Assembly (NCBI RefSeq): GCF_017312365.1
Contig: NZ_BLJI01000005.1
Coordinates: forward strand, 1-64,000
DNA: 64,000 nucleotides
Direction of reading: 5' to 3'
Origin: Chroococcus sp. FPU101
Lineage (GTDB): Bacteria > Cyanobacteriota > Cyanobacteriia > Cyanobacteriales > Microcystaceae
The notes beneath the pieces were generated by a model that saw only the letters and a program-made list of their open reading frames with translations, did no database searches and was not told the origin of the DNA. Shown here piece after piece: positions 38,323 through 47,645 of the stretch. Position numbers and translations under genes: made by a program. Positions within the stretch are counted from its first letter, which is position 1; each line of letters opens with the position of its first letter.

Positions 38323-38895
38323 ATGAAAGAAAATCAGAAAATAAGCTCAACTCAAGAAACTTCATCATTTTGGAAAAGCACGAAGGAAAATCTACAAGTT
38401 ATTTTTATTGCCCTTGCTTTAGCCTTTTTAATTCGGACTTTTATCGCCGAACCTCGCTACATTCCCTCAGATTCGATGTTACCCACCCTAGAACAAGGCG
38501 ATCGTTTAGTCATCGAAAAAATGTCATATTATTTTCATCCTCCACAAAAAGGCGATATTGTTGTTTTTGAACCTCCACTACAATTGCAATTACAAGGGTA
38601 TCAAAAAGATCAAGCTTTTATTAAACGAGTCATTGGTACAGAAGGGGATACAATAACGGTAAACAAGGGAAAAGTCTATGTTAATGAGCAACCTTTAGCA
38701 GAAAATTATATTTTAGAGTCACCAAATTATCAGTTAGCCTCATTTAATGTTCCTGCTGATCAATTGTTTGTTATGGGTGATAATCGTAATAATAGTAATG
38801 ATTCTCATATTTGGGGATTTTTACCTAAAGAAAATGTGATTGGTCATGCAGTTTTCCGCTTTCTTCCTTTTAAAAAGATTGGAGTAATTAATTAA
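38323..38895 (+). CDS. lepB: Signal peptidase I
   Basis: This membrane-bound serine protease cleaves signal peptides of exported proteins. The 190-residue protein has one N-terminal transmembrane helix (FIALALAFLIRTFI), the nucleophile serine in IPSDSMLPTL, the general-base lysine in FIKRVIGTEGD, and the conserved box VMGDNRNNSNDSHIWGF. The short length and single anchor fit cyanobacterial forms. The secreted CHAT-TPR protein gene follows on the same strand. Confidence 0.95.
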   Translation: MKENQKISSTQETSSFWKSTKENLQVIFIALALAFLIRTFIAEPRYIPSDSMLPTLEQGDRLVIEKMSYYFHPPQKGDIVVFEPPLQLQLQGYQKDQAFIKRVIGTEGDTITVNKGKVYVNEQPLAENYILESPNYQLASFNVPADQLFVMGDNRNNSNDSHIWGFLPKENVIGHAVFRFLPFKKIGVIN

Positions 38896-38973
38896 AATAG
38901 ATTAAAATTTGGTAAGGCTTTGGTCAATCTAAACCTACCTCAAAAATTGATATTCATCAAAAGCGGCTTATGT

Positions 38974-41580
38974 ATGTTTAATCGCTTAATTAAATGGCTA
39001 TTAATTGCTCTCATTAGCTTGACCATTGCTCTAAATTCCACGTTGGTCACAGCACAAACTTCAACAATAGAACAAGAACAACAAGGTATAAATTTTTATC
39101 AAAATTATCAATCTCAACAAGCAATTCAAATTTGGGAACAAGTTTTACAAGTTTATCAAGAAAAAGATGATCAATTTAGTCAAGCTAGAGTCTTAAGTAA
39201 TTTAGCATTAGCCTATCAGCAAAAAGGAGAATGGGAAAAAGCAGAACAAGCACTTGCACAAAGTTTAAATTTAATTAAATCAGTTAGTGAAACCTCAGTT
39301 AATCTATCTTTAATTGCTCAAATATTAAATAATCAAGGCTTAATACAATTAGGTAAAGGGCAAGCAGAACAAGCTTTAGAAACTTGGCAAAAAGCTAGTC
39401 AAGCTTATGCTAAAAGCTCGGATAAAATTGGTTATTTACGCAGTCAAGTTAATCAAGCTAAAGCATTAGATTTAATGGGGTTACATTCACGTGCTTGTCA
39501 AATTTTAGCAGAAGCTTTACAAGTAGATTTGACAATCTGTTTACCTAATAATTTAGATAAAATACCAAGGTTAGAACACAACAAAAATATAATTATAAAA
39601 AAATTAAAACAATTAGAAAATAACATAGATTCAGTTAAATTTACTGCTTGGCATACCCTAGCAAAAGAATTAAGAGAGACCGCGCAACCTGAATTATCAC
39701 AGATTATTTTACAAAACCTTTTATCACAAGCTAATTCCTCAGAAGACCAAGCTATTATTTTATTGAGTTTAGGAAAAATTTATAGTAGTGAAAAAAACCA
39801 TAAAATAGCTTTAGACTTTTATCAAAAAGCTGAAATAGAAGCCGTTAATCCTTTAACAAAAGTTTTAATATTACTTCAACAATTAGAGTTATTTCAGGTT
39901 ACTGAGCAATGGACAGCTATTCCAGATTTAGTTAAAAAGATTTCCTCTAAATTAGAAGAACTACCGATTACTCAAGATGCAATTTATGCTCAAATCAATT
40001 TTATTAGTCATTTAATTTTAATCAAAAAAACATCATCTAATATTAACTTACCATCATGGTTAGAACTCGCTAAAATCTCAGCAAATATAGTACAACAAGC
40101 AAAGATTATAAACTCACCTAGAATAGAATCTTATGCCTTAGGTAATTTAGGTGCGATTTATGAACAAACGAAACAATTAGATATTGCTCAAACACTAACT
40201 GAACAAGCACTTATAATAGCTCAATCTTTAAATACACCCGAAATAATTTATCGTTGGCAGTGGCAATTAGGAAGAATTTTGCATCTTGTAGGTGACCATG
40301 AAAAAGCAATTTTTGTTTATAATGAAGCAGTTAATACATTGGAATTACTTAAAAAAGATATAGTTTATACTAATCAAAATATTCAATTTTCTTTTACTTC
40401 AACAGTTGAACCCGTATACAGAGAATTAGTCAGTCTTCTTTTGCAACCCGATACAAATGGTAATATTCCTCAAGAGAATCTAATCAAAGCTAGATCTACT
40501 ATTGAATCTTTACAATTAGCAGAATTAGATAATTTTTTGCAAGAAAACTGTTTAAAAGCACAACCCAAATCAATTGATGAACTTGCTCGAGATGCGGCTG
40601 TTATATATCCTATTATTTTACCAGACCGTCTAGAAATTATCCTGAGTCTTCCACAACAACCCCTAAAACGCTATGTTACTCCAGTCCCAAAATCACAACT
40701 CACATCGACTGCTTTAAAACTACGTCAAACATTAGTTATACGCAGTCGGCGTGATTTTTATGAACCTGCTCAAAATTTATATCAATGGTTAATACGACCT
40801 TTAGAACAAGACCTGAAAAACGCTCAGATAGAAACACTTGTTTTTGTTTTAGATGGTGCTTTGCGTAATATTCCCGTTGGGACTTTATATGATGGAAAGC
40901 AATATCTGATAGAAAAATATGAAACAAGTTTAACACCAGGGTTACAATTGTTAAATCCTCAACCTCTACAGCAAACCAGTTTATACACATTAGGTGTAGG
41001 TATAACACAAGCAAGAAAGGGTTTTTCACCCCTTTATTATGTTGCTCAAGAGCTAGAAAGCATTCAAGAAAATGTTAAAAGTAGAATTATGCTCAATCAA
41101 GCTTTTACATTTCAAGATTTTCAAGAGCAACTTTTAGATAATTCTTTTCCCATTGTTCATATAGCTACACACTCTCAATTTAGTTCAAACTTTGAGCAAA
41201 CATTTCTCTTATCATGGGATAAAAAAATTAATGTCCGTCAGTTAGAGTCTCTTTTAAAAGGAAAAAGTAATAGCCAAAATAATGCTATTGAATTATTAGT
41301 TTTGAGTGCTTGTGAAACAGCTACAGGTGATGAAAAAGCGACTTTAGGTTTAGCGGGTATAGCAGTTCGTTCGGGTGCAAGAAGTACAATAGCAACACTT
41401 TGGTCAGTTAATGATGAAGCAAGCGCTGAATTGATGAGAACATTTTATCAAACTTTAGCAGTTGGTAAAAAAACAAAATCACAATCTTTAAGAGAAGCCA
41501 AACTAAAATTATTAAGTAACGCTAAATATCGTCATCCTTTTTATTGGTCTGCATATATATTATTAGGGAATTGGTTATAA
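38974..41580 (+). CDS. Secreted TPR-CHAT (caspase-like) protein
   Basis: This is 868 residues from the ATG at 38974. A TTG at 38920 would spoil the signal peptide. A signal peptide (MFNRLIKWLLIALISLTIAL, cleavage after VTA) is followed by roughly ten TPR-like units and a C-terminal CHAT protease domain. The catalytic His is in HIATHSQFSS and the Cys in LSACETATGD. CHAT peptidases often act with partner substrates or effectors, but no obvious partner is adjacent. The gene converges with cbiET, and their ends overlap by six bases. Confidence 0.9.
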   Translation: MFNRLIKWLLIALISLTIALNSTLVTAQTSTIEQEQQGINFYQNYQSQQAIQIWEQVLQVYQEKDDQFSQARVLSNLALAYQQKGEWEKAEQALAQSLNLIKSVSETSVNLSLIAQILNNQGLIQLGKGQAEQALETWQKASQAYAKSSDKIGYLRSQVNQAKALDLMGLHSRACQILAEALQVDLTICLPNNLDKIPRLEHNKNIIIKKLKQLENNIDSVKFTAWHTLAKELRETAQPELSQIILQNLLSQANSSEDQAIILLSLGKIYSSEKNHKIALDFYQKAEIEAVNPLTKVLILLQQLELFQVTEQWTAIPDLVKKISSKLEELPITQDAIYAQINFISHLILIKKTSSNINLPSWLELAKISANIVQQAKIINSPRIESYALGNLGAIYEQTKQLDIAQTLTEQALIIAQSLNTPEIIYRWQWQLGRILHLVGDHEKAIFVYNEAVNTLELLKKDIVYTNQNIQFSFTSTVEPVYRELVSLLLQPDTNGNIPQENLIKARSTIESLQLAELDNFLQENCLKAQPKSIDELARDAAVIYPIILPDRLEIILSLPQQPLKRYVTPVPKSQLTSTALKLRQTLVIRSRRDFYEPAQNLYQWLIRPLEQDLKNAQIETLVFVLDGALRNIPVGTLYDGKQYLIEKYETSLTPGLQLLNPQPLQQTSLYTLGVGITQARKGFSPLYYVAQELESIQENVKSRIMLNQAFTFQDFQEQLLDNSFPIVHIATHSQFSSNFEQTFLLSWDKKINVRQLESLLKGKSNSQNNAIELLVLSACETATGDEKATLGLAGIAVRSGARSTIATLWSVNDEASAELMRTFYQTLAVGKKTKSQSLREAKLKLLSNAKYRHPFYWSAYILLGNWL

Positions 41581-42813
41581 TTGATGAGCCGTAATAATAG
41601 TCACTGGATTGAGTGGCGAAAAACGAGTCAATTCACCGACCGTTGTTGAACGAGAAATTTGTACTTGTAATAATTTATATTGCCAGTTATTTTCATTAAA
41701 CCATAAAAGACTTTGATGAATATTTTCTAAAGTTGCTAAGGCTAGAACAATGATTCCTTTATTTTCTAATTTTTGACTACAAAAGGATAAAATTGTATCC
41801 AGTTTACCGCTACTTCCTCCAAGAAAAATCCGATGAGGCGAAGGTAAATTCTCTAAAATATTAGGTGCTATCCCATAAATAGGATTAACATTAGTTACCT
41901 TAAATCGTTGACAGTTTTGCTCAATTAAATTAATTCCTATTGCTGTTTTTTCAATTGCATAAATTTGTGAAGATGTACACAATCGAGCGATTTCTATGGA
42001 AACTGACCCAGTTCCTGCGCCAATATCCCAAATAATTTGTTTTTCTTGTAAGCTTAATTCTCCTAAAATAATTAATCTAATTTCTCTTTTTGTCATTAAA
42101 CCTGGACGGTCTTTAAATGCTAAAAAGTTTGAATCTGTTATGCCAAATAAAGGTAAGTTATTGAGATGAATATGATTATTCTCTTGTCGAATTAAAATGA
42201 CTATATTTAAACCTGCAAAATCATTGTCTGATTTTAAAACTAAATCTTGAGCTAAAAATTGAGTAATTTTTTCTGTTTCACTTTCTAAATTTTCACAAAT
42301 CCAAAAATTATATTGAGTGGTAATTTCTAAGCTTAAATAAAAGCCAGCGATCGCAACAGGATTATTAACCGAATCAGTCAGAATCGCAATTTTTTCTACC
42401 CCTTTTTGTAATAATTGATTTAATTCATCTAAAGCGCGACCATGTACACTGACAATTTGTGCATCATGCCAAGGGACTTTAATCCGATTAAAAGCTAATT
42501 GTACAGAATTAAGATGAGGATGAAACTGTAAAATTTCAGATGGAAATTGTTCTAAAAGTAAACGTCCTAAACCAAAAAAAAGCGGATCACCGCTGACTAA
42601 AATCACGATTTTTTCTTGATTGAGTAATTGTTCTTGTACTTCAATAAGTGTTTGCTGAATATCCTTTAATACAATTTTTTTAGCAAGATGATTAGGAAAA
42701 TAGTCTAAATGTCTATTACTTCCTACTAAAATAGTTGCTTCTTCAACTACTTTTCTAACGGTTTCTGTTAATCCTGAAACGCCATCTAAACCAATCCCAA
42801 CAACATCGATCAT
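41575..42813 (-). CDS. cbiET: Bifunctional cobalt-precorrin methyltransferase CbiET (CobL-like)
   Basis: This 412-residue fusion makes two steps of corrin ring synthesis. The N-terminal half (VVGIGLDG, SGDPLFFGLGRLL, VSVHGR) is the CbiE-type C5 methyltransferase. The C-terminal half (IWDIGAGTGSVSIEIARL, FLGGSSGKL) is the CbiT-type C15 methyltransferase/decarboxylase. It starts inside the stop of cbiC (ATGA at 42810-42813), so the two cobalamin genes are coupled. Confidence 0.94.
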   Translation of the reverse strand: MIDVVGIGLDGVSGLTETVRKVVEEATILVGSNRHLDYFPNHLAKKIVLKDIQQTLIEVQEQLLNQEKIVILVSGDPLFFGLGRLLLEQFPSEILQFHPHLNSVQLAFNRIKVPWHDAQIVSVHGRALDELNQLLQKGVEKIAILTDSVNNPVAIAGFYLSLEITTQYNFWICENLESETEKITQFLAQDLVLKSDNDFAGLNIVILIRQENNHIHLNNLPLFGITDSNFLAFKDRPGLMTKREIRLIILGELSLQEKQIIWDIGAGTGSVSIEIARLCTSSQIYAIEKTAIGINLIEQNCQRFKVTNVNPIYGIAPNILENLPSPHRIFLGGSSGKLDTILSFCSQKLENKGIIVLALATLENIHQSLLWFNENNWQYKLLQVQISRSTTVGELTRFSPLNPVTIITAHQL

Positions 42814-43433
42814 GATTTTTCGTTTAATTCTCTTTCTTTCGCCAAAACTAATAGCGCATTAATAATAGCAGAAGCTACTGGAGATCCTCCCTTTCTACCT
42901 TCGACTCGAATTTGAGGAATCTTAATTTGTGCCAGTGCTTGTTTAGATTCTACAACAGAAATAAACCCGACGGGAACACCAATAATTAAACTTGGTTGTA
43001 ATTGAGTCTTATTTATTTCTTTACACAAAGCACGTAAAGCAGTTGGTGCATTTCCAATCACATAAATAGCATCTGGATATTTTTGAAAACACTGTAATAA
43101 ACCTGTTTCTGTAAGAGTTTTCTCTGGTTCAGGGATTGTTACTTGTTCGACTGCACTAATAATTGGATTTTGAAACGTTTTATTGACTAAAGTACGGATT
43201 CCATATTTTACCATCCTAACATCGGTCACAATTGGATAACCCTTTCGTAAACAATCAATTCCAGTTTCAATAGCATCCGAACTAAAATAAAGTAAATTGA
43301 GATATTCAAAATCGGCGGTTGCATGAATAATTCGACGGACGATCGTATATTCTGAAGCATTAAATGAATGTTGACCAATTTCTTGATCAATAATGGCAAA
43401 ACTTTGTTCTAAAATTGGATGATTGAGATTCAC
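42810..43433 (-). CDS. cbiC: Cobalt-precorrin-8 methylmutase
   Basis: This 207-residue enzyme moves the C11 methyl group to C12, giving hydrogenobyrinate or cobyrinate (CbiC/CobH). The active-site histidine lies in IIHATADFEYLNLL, and the substrate-binding VGFISVVESKQAL and RKGGSPVASAIINALL motifs are present. It is the first gene of the two-gene cobalamin unit. Only eight bases separate it from the divergent CoA-binding gene, so there is no room for an upstream cobalamin riboswitch. Confidence 0.95.
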   Translation of the reverse strand: MNLNHPILEQSFAIIDQEIGQHSFNASEYTIVRRIIHATADFEYLNLLYFSSDAIETGIDCLRKGYPIVTDVRMVKYGIRTLVNKTFQNPIISAVEQVTIPEPEKTLTETGLLQCFQKYPDAIYVIGNAPTALRALCKEINKTQLQPSLIIGVPVGFISVVESKQALAQIKIPQIRVEGRKGGSPVASAIINALLVLAKERELNEKS

Positions 43434-43441
43434 TGATATTT

Positions 43442-43849
43442 ATGCGTAACGATGATGAGCAAATCAAGACTATCTTAAACAGTAGCAGAGTTATTGCTGT
43501 TGTTGGTCACTCTGATCGACCGTCTCGCGTTAGTTATCAAATTGCACAATTTCTGAAAAAACGAGACTATATTATTTATCCAGTAAATCCCACCATAACA
43601 TTAATTGATGAGCAAATTTGTTATCCATCTCTAAAAGAAATTCCTGAACCGATTGATATTGTTAATGTTTTTCGTCGTTCTGAGTTTGTCATGGAAGTCG
43701 TCGAAGCTGCTATCTCAATTCAAGCAAAAACAGTATGGACGCAAATCGGGATCTATGAGGCAAACGCCGCCCAAAAAGCCATAAAATCAGGGTTAAATGT
43801 CATTATGGATCGGTGTATCAAAGTAGAATACCTCAGACTACTTGCATAA
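43442..43849 (+). CDS. CoA-binding (YccU-like) protein
   Basis: This is a 135-residue Rossmann-type CoA-binding domain protein. Its features are SSRVIAVVGHSDRPSRVSY (the phosphate loop), PVNPTI, and MDRCIKVEYLRL near the end. Similar stand-alone domains bind CoA or related nucleotides with no known reaction. It is divergent from cbiC by eight bases. Confidence 0.88.
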   Translation: MRNDDEQIKTILNSSRVIAVVGHSDRPSRVSYQIAQFLKKRDYIIYPVNPTITLIDEQICYPSLKEIPEPIDIVNVFRRSEFVMEVVEAAISIQAKTVWTQIGIYEANAAQKAIKSGLNVIMDRCIKVEYLRLLA

Positions 43850-43902
43850 CAATTCTTTACAATGAAAATAATAGACTTATACATTTCATAGATAAAAATC
43901 AT

Positions 43903-44679
43903 ATGCAACTGACTTACTTTGATAGCAACTCATGGTTAATTGAACTGGGTGGAAAACGAATTTTACTCGATCCTTGGTTAGTAGGAGACTTGACATTTGG
44001 GAACTTAAGCTGGCTATTTCGCGGGAAAAAAACGAGTTCACACCCTATCCCCGAAAATATCGACTTAATCTTACTCTCACAAGGATTAGAAGATCATGCT
44101 CATCCCCCAACCTTAAAACAACTTGATCGTAATATTCCTGTTGTTGCGTCTCCGAATGCCACAAAAGTCGTGAAAGAATTGGGATATACTCAAATTACGA
44201 CGCTCGCACATCAAGACAAATATATCTTTGAAAATGTCATTGAAATCAAAGCAGTTCCAGGTTCTCCAGTCGGGCCAACACTCGTCGAAAATGGTTATAT
44301 TCTAAAAGCATTAGATAGTGGCTTAAGTCTATATTACGAGCCACATGGCTATCATTCCCAAACGATTAAAGAATTTTCACCGATCGATGTCATTATTACA
44401 CCGATTGTTAATTTAAAACTACCTGTAGTAGGTGCTGTCATTAAAGGAGAAAAAAACGCCTTAGAAGTCTGTCAGTGGCTAAAACCGCAAGTTATTTTAC
44501 CTACGGCTGCTGGAGGAGATATTAACTTTGAAGGACTACTCAACTCACTTTTAAGCACAGAAGGAAGTTCCGAGCAATTTCAAAAACAACTTCAAGAAAA
44601 TCATTTATCTACCCAAGTTTTAGAGCCAAAATCGGGAGAAAAAGTAGCACTAGATTTAAAACCCGTCATTTCTTATTAA
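43903..44679 (+). CDS. Metallo-beta-lactamase-fold protein with altered metal motif
   Basis: This is 258 residues from the ATG at 43903. Upstream in-frame sequence overlaps the CoA-binding gene and is not believable. The fold is that of UlaG-like hydrolases (LLDPWLVGDLTFG, then HPIPENIDLILLSQG). The canonical HxHxDH motif reads QGLEDHAH, so the first two histidines are lost while Asp-His stays. Some cyanobacterial and plant family members share this change, so it may be a subfamily trait. The substrate is unknown. A terminal KPVISY tail follows. Confidence 0.8.
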   Translation: MQLTYFDSNSWLIELGGKRILLDPWLVGDLTFGNLSWLFRGKKTSSHPIPENIDLILLSQGLEDHAHPPTLKQLDRNIPVVASPNATKVVKELGYTQITTLAHQDKYIFENVIEIKAVPGSPVGPTLVENGYILKALDSGLSLYYEPHGYHSQTIKEFSPIDVIITPIVNLKLPVVGAVIKGEKNALEVCQWLKPQVILPTAAGGDINFEGLLNSLLSTEGSSEQFQKQLQENHLSTQVLEPKSGEKVALDLKPVISY

Positions 44680-44818
44680 ATTATGAGTTTTAGCTTCACA
44701 CTGTGCAAGTTCTCTAATATTAAATAGTAAGAAATTATTTCAATGAGGTCATCACTTCTTTTTTTGTCTCCCCTAATCTTGCTAAAATATCGGAAAGATA
44801 AAAAAGGAATGAACCCTG

Positions 44819-45247
44819 ATGGCCCTTGATCCACTCAGCGATGAACAAATCGAGCAATTAGTGAATACTTGTCACAGTATTGCAACGGCTCATCTAAACA
44901 TCACTCAAAGAATTGATGACCTAACCAAACAAGTTTATCAAGTGGAACACCATCAGGGATTAATGGCACGCGCACAAACCAGCTTTCTGACGATATTTGA
45001 AAAAATCGAACAACAACAAGAAAAATTAATCGAAGCACAGGAAATATTAACGAGTAATCAATCTAATTTAGCCAATGCAGTCAAACAATTAGCGGATTCT
45101 CAATTACAATTAACTCGCTTTGTCGAACGTCTAGACGATAAATTATCTTCAACAAGTGCAGCGATGGAAAGACTAGATCGAATTATTGATTATTTGATGC
45201 GACAAAACAATACAAAGACTGATTCAAATGGAGCGCAAGATAGTTAA
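44819..45247 (+). CDS. Coiled-coil protein, unknown function
   Basis: This is a 142-residue, fully helical protein with heptad-like repeats from about residue 25 to 130 (ITQRIDDLTKQVYQVEHH, FVERLDDKLSSTSAAMERLD). There is no signal peptide or membrane segment. It likely forms an oligomer or scaffold. No family is recognised. A terminator follows. Confidence 0.7.
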   Translation: MALDPLSDEQIEQLVNTCHSIATAHLNITQRIDDLTKQVYQVEHHQGLMARAQTSFLTIFEKIEQQQEKLIEAQEILTSNQSNLANAVKQLADSQLQLTRFVERLDDKLSSTSAAMERLDRIIDYLMRQNNTKTDSNGAQDS

Positions 45248-45257
45248 ACTAAAAGCG

Positions 45258-45297
45258 AAAGAGCAGAAATCATGTTTAGATTAACTGCTCTTTTTAT
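45258..45297. terminator. Bidirectional rho-independent terminator
   Basis: AAAGAGCAG (45258-45266) and CTGCTCTTT (45285-45293) form a nine-pair stem, followed by TTTTTATT on the plus strand. It separates the coiled-coil gene from the convergent gene at 45298, and the minus-strand side is also T-rich after the stem. Confidence 0.8.
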
Positions 45298-45630
45298 TCA
45301 GACGGTTTGGTAACCTATGAGACGGATTTGGGGAATCTTCCATAAAGTTTTACTAGGAGGTTTATCATCGAGGCTGTCCCCTTCTTGAATAGGGACTAAC
45401 ATAGAATCAGTAGAACGAACAGTCATGTGACCTTTAGTATAAGCATCGCGCAACTGACGACCGAATTTCCATGCTTGATATTTTGCAACAGTCCAACGTG
45501 GATTAGAGGGATAGCCTGCAAAGCCAGAGCGTAGAGCAGCGTAGTTTTCTGGTAGGATCTGGGTGTTTACATAAATGCAATCCGTTAAATCTGCAACGTT
45601 GGGGCTTTGAGGCTTTTGGACTCTTAACAT
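45298..45630 (-). CDS. Conserved hypothetical protein
   Basis: This is 110 residues from the ATG at 45630, which has a GGGGTG ribosome-binding site. An in-frame ATG at 45663 is less likely. The most conserved-looking part is SNPRWTVAKYQAWKFGRQL followed by RDAYTKGHMTVRSTDSM. There is no signal peptide or membrane segment. I do not recognise a family and give no function. Confidence 0.65.
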   Translation of the reverse strand: MLRVQKPQSPNVADLTDCIYVNTQILPENYAALRSGFAGYPSNPRWTVAKYQAWKFGRQLRDAYTKGHMTVRSTDSMLVPIQEGDSLDDKPPSKTLWKIPQIRLIGYQTV

Positions 45631-45771
45631 AAATGTCACCCCGAAAGTTGTCATTATCAACACATATCCTGAGTGGATATTCCTACATCATATTACAAAT
45701 TATTACGCTTGTCGATGATCTCGATCACTAAATTACCGTATAAATATGGACAATAACCGAAAATGCAAGGA

Positions 45772-46452
45772 TTACTGTTCACCAAAACGGTAACCTTTCC
45801 CGTAGACAGTATGAATGAGTGGACTTTCTGCCTCAATCTCGATTTTTCGCCTCAAAAGACGAATCAACGCAGCTAACACATTACTATTTGGTGCTTCTTG
45901 TTCTGTCCACAAATGTTGATAGATTTGTTCATGAGTCAGAAGTTGATCCGCATGACTCATTAAATACGCTAAAAGTTGTGTTTCTTTTTCCGATAAACTA
46001 ATCACTCTGCCATGACGATAGGCGATTTGGTTTTCTGAATCTAGCTCTAAATCCGCAATTTTTAGCTTTCCATTGGGATTTGCTTCAAAATTGGGAGAAC
46101 GACGGAGTAAGGCTCTAACTCTGGCTAATAATTCCCGTAACTGAAACGGTTTAACAATATAATCATCCGCACCTGCATCTAAACCCAAAACGCGATCGTC
46201 TATTGTATCTTTTGCCGTTAAAATTAAAACAGGGGTTAAATTACCTTGGCTTCGGATCTTTTTACAAATTTCTACTCCCGATTGATACGGTAACATCCAA
46301 TCAAGAATCATTAGATCATATATGTTTTGTTGCGCTAAATTTAGACCATCAGTACCATTATCCGCAATTTCAACTTGATAGCCCTCCTGTGACAAAACAT
46401 GACTCAGAGGTTCAGTTAATTCTGTTTCGTCATCAACTAAAAGAATTTTCAT
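45772..46452 (-). CDS. OmpR-family response regulator (RppA-like)
   Basis: This is a 226-residue regulator. The receiver domain has phosphoacceptor Asp in LMILDWMLPYQSG and the Lys in IVKPFQLREL. A winged-helix DNA-binding domain ends with VYGKGYRFGEQ. The receiver's LDWMLP wording resembles cyanobacterial RppA/NrsR-type regulators involved in redox or nickel responses, but this is similarity by eye. No kinase gene is adjacent. Its upstream gap is only 21 bases from the LarE-frame ORF start and 72 from the chosen LarE ATG, so the promoters overlap. Confidence 0.9.
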   Translation of the reverse strand: MKILLVDDETELTEPLSHVLSQEGYQVEIADNGTDGLNLAQQNIYDLMILDWMLPYQSGVEICKKIRSQGNLTPVLILTAKDTIDDRVLGLDAGADDYIVKPFQLRELLARVRALLRRSPNFEANPNGKLKIADLELDSENQIAYRHGRVISLSEKETQLLAYLMSHADQLLTHEQIYQHLWTEQEAPNSNVLAALIRLLRRKIEIEAESPLIHTVYGKGYRFGEQ

Positions 46453-46524
46453 CTAGACTTTTTTAACCTTCTGATGTTTGGATGGAATGAAGATTTAAGA
46501 ATAAGACATCATCATTATACAAAT

Positions 46525-47337
46525 ATGAATTCCCTTGTTTTAGAAAAGTTAGAAGCATTAAAACACTTATTATCCCAGATGGAACGGGCGTTAATCGCCT
46601 ACTCAGGTGGTGTCGATAGTACCTTGATGGCGAAAGTTGCATATGATGTTTTGGGTGAAAAGGCACTTGCTATTACTGCGGTTTCCCCTTCACTACTACG
46701 CGAAGAACTCGAAGAAGCAATCGCACAAGCTGATTATATCGGAATTAAACAAGAATTGATCGAAACAATGGAGATGCAAAACCCAAACTACACCTCAAAT
46801 CCCGTCAATCGATGCTATTTTTGTAAAAGCGAACTCCACGACACCTTAAAGCCATTAGCAGTACAAAGAGACTATCCTTATGTCATCGATGGGGTAAATG
46901 CCGATGATTTACAAGATTATCGCCCAGGTATCCAAGCAGCAAAAGAACGCGGAGTGCGATCGCCATTAGCTGAATTAGGCATTACTAAAGCAGAAGTACG
47001 ACAAATCTCACAATATTTAGGGCTACCTTGGTGGGATAAACCCGCGCAACCTTGTCTTAGTTCTCGTTTTCCCTATGGTGAAGAAATTACCATTAACAAA
47101 TTACAACGAGTTGGACGCGCTGAAATCTATTTACGCAAACTCGGTTATCGTAGTCTCAGAGTACGTTCTGATGGCGAAACTGCAAGAATAGAATTACCAT
47201 CCGAACAAATTCAAGATTTTATTCTTAAAACAAATCTTTCTGATTTAGTTTCATCTTTTCAACAGTTTGGCTTTACTTATGTCACCCTTGATTTAGAAGG
47301 TTATCGTAGTGGTAAGTTAAATCAAGGAATTCGTTAA
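46525..47337 (+). CDS. larE: ATP-dependent sacrificial sulfur transferase LarE
   Basis: This is 270 residues from the ATG at 46525. The frame is open back to 46474, but that would add a region unlike the family. LarE makes the nickel-pincer cofactor by adding sulfur to a pyridinium dicarboxylate. The PP-loop SGGVDST is at 27-33. Cys97 and Cys100 (RCYFCKSE) and Cys167 (QPCLSSRFPYG) form the three-cysteine pattern of the cluster-bearing LarE type. No larB or larC is in the window. Confidence 0.9.
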   Translation: MNSLVLEKLEALKHLLSQMERALIAYSGGVDSTLMAKVAYDVLGEKALAITAVSPSLLREELEEAIAQADYIGIKQELIETMEMQNPNYTSNPVNRCYFCKSELHDTLKPLAVQRDYPYVIDGVNADDLQDYRPGIQAAKERGVRSPLAELGITKAEVRQISQYLGLPWWDKPAQPCLSSRFPYGEEITINKLQRVGRAEIYLRKLGYRSLRVRSDGETARIELPSEQIQDFILKTNLSDLVSSFQQFGFTYVTLDLEGYRSGKLNQGIR

Positions 47338-47645
47338 TCTCTGTTTATTTCGTTTATTTTATCTATTTTTTCCTGTTATTGATCTACTAAATGAGTTTCA
47401 TTATAGTAGATTTTCTGTTTTCTGATGGTGTATTAAAACAATAAAATGTAATAGAACTTTTAGGCATTTTAAGCAAATTAAATCAAAAATTTTAGACGCT
47501 GTATTCTAATCAGAATCAAGTTTTCCAGTCATCTCAGTAAAAACACCGAACATTGATACTTAAGATGCCTAAAATTGCTGGTACGGCTTTGTAATTAGGA
47601 ACATACTGAGACTAGAACTTATAAAACTCTTACCTTAATACACAA
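47338..47645. other. 308-base promoter region of the peptide-export locus
   Basis: No ORF is seen. It contains a 16-base inverted repeat in two distant halves (47458-47473 and 47559-47574) and a small ATTCT-AATC-AGAAT palindrome (47503-47516). It presumably carries the promoter of the HTH-exporter genes. Confidence 0.5.
47458..47574. promoter_or_regulatory. Long-range inverted repeat upstream of the HTH gene
   Basis: TTTTAGGCATTTTAAG (47458-47473) and CTTAAGATGCCTAAAA (47559-47574) are complementary at 15 of 16 positions with an 85-base separation. Paired distant arms like this could be two operator sites for looping. The HTH gene just downstream is a candidate binder, but this is inference. 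Confidence 0.4.

Noticed and set aside
43434..43441. Cobalamin riboswitch before cbiC
   Set aside because: Only eight bases separate cbiC from the divergent gene, and no B12-box-like sequence was seen.
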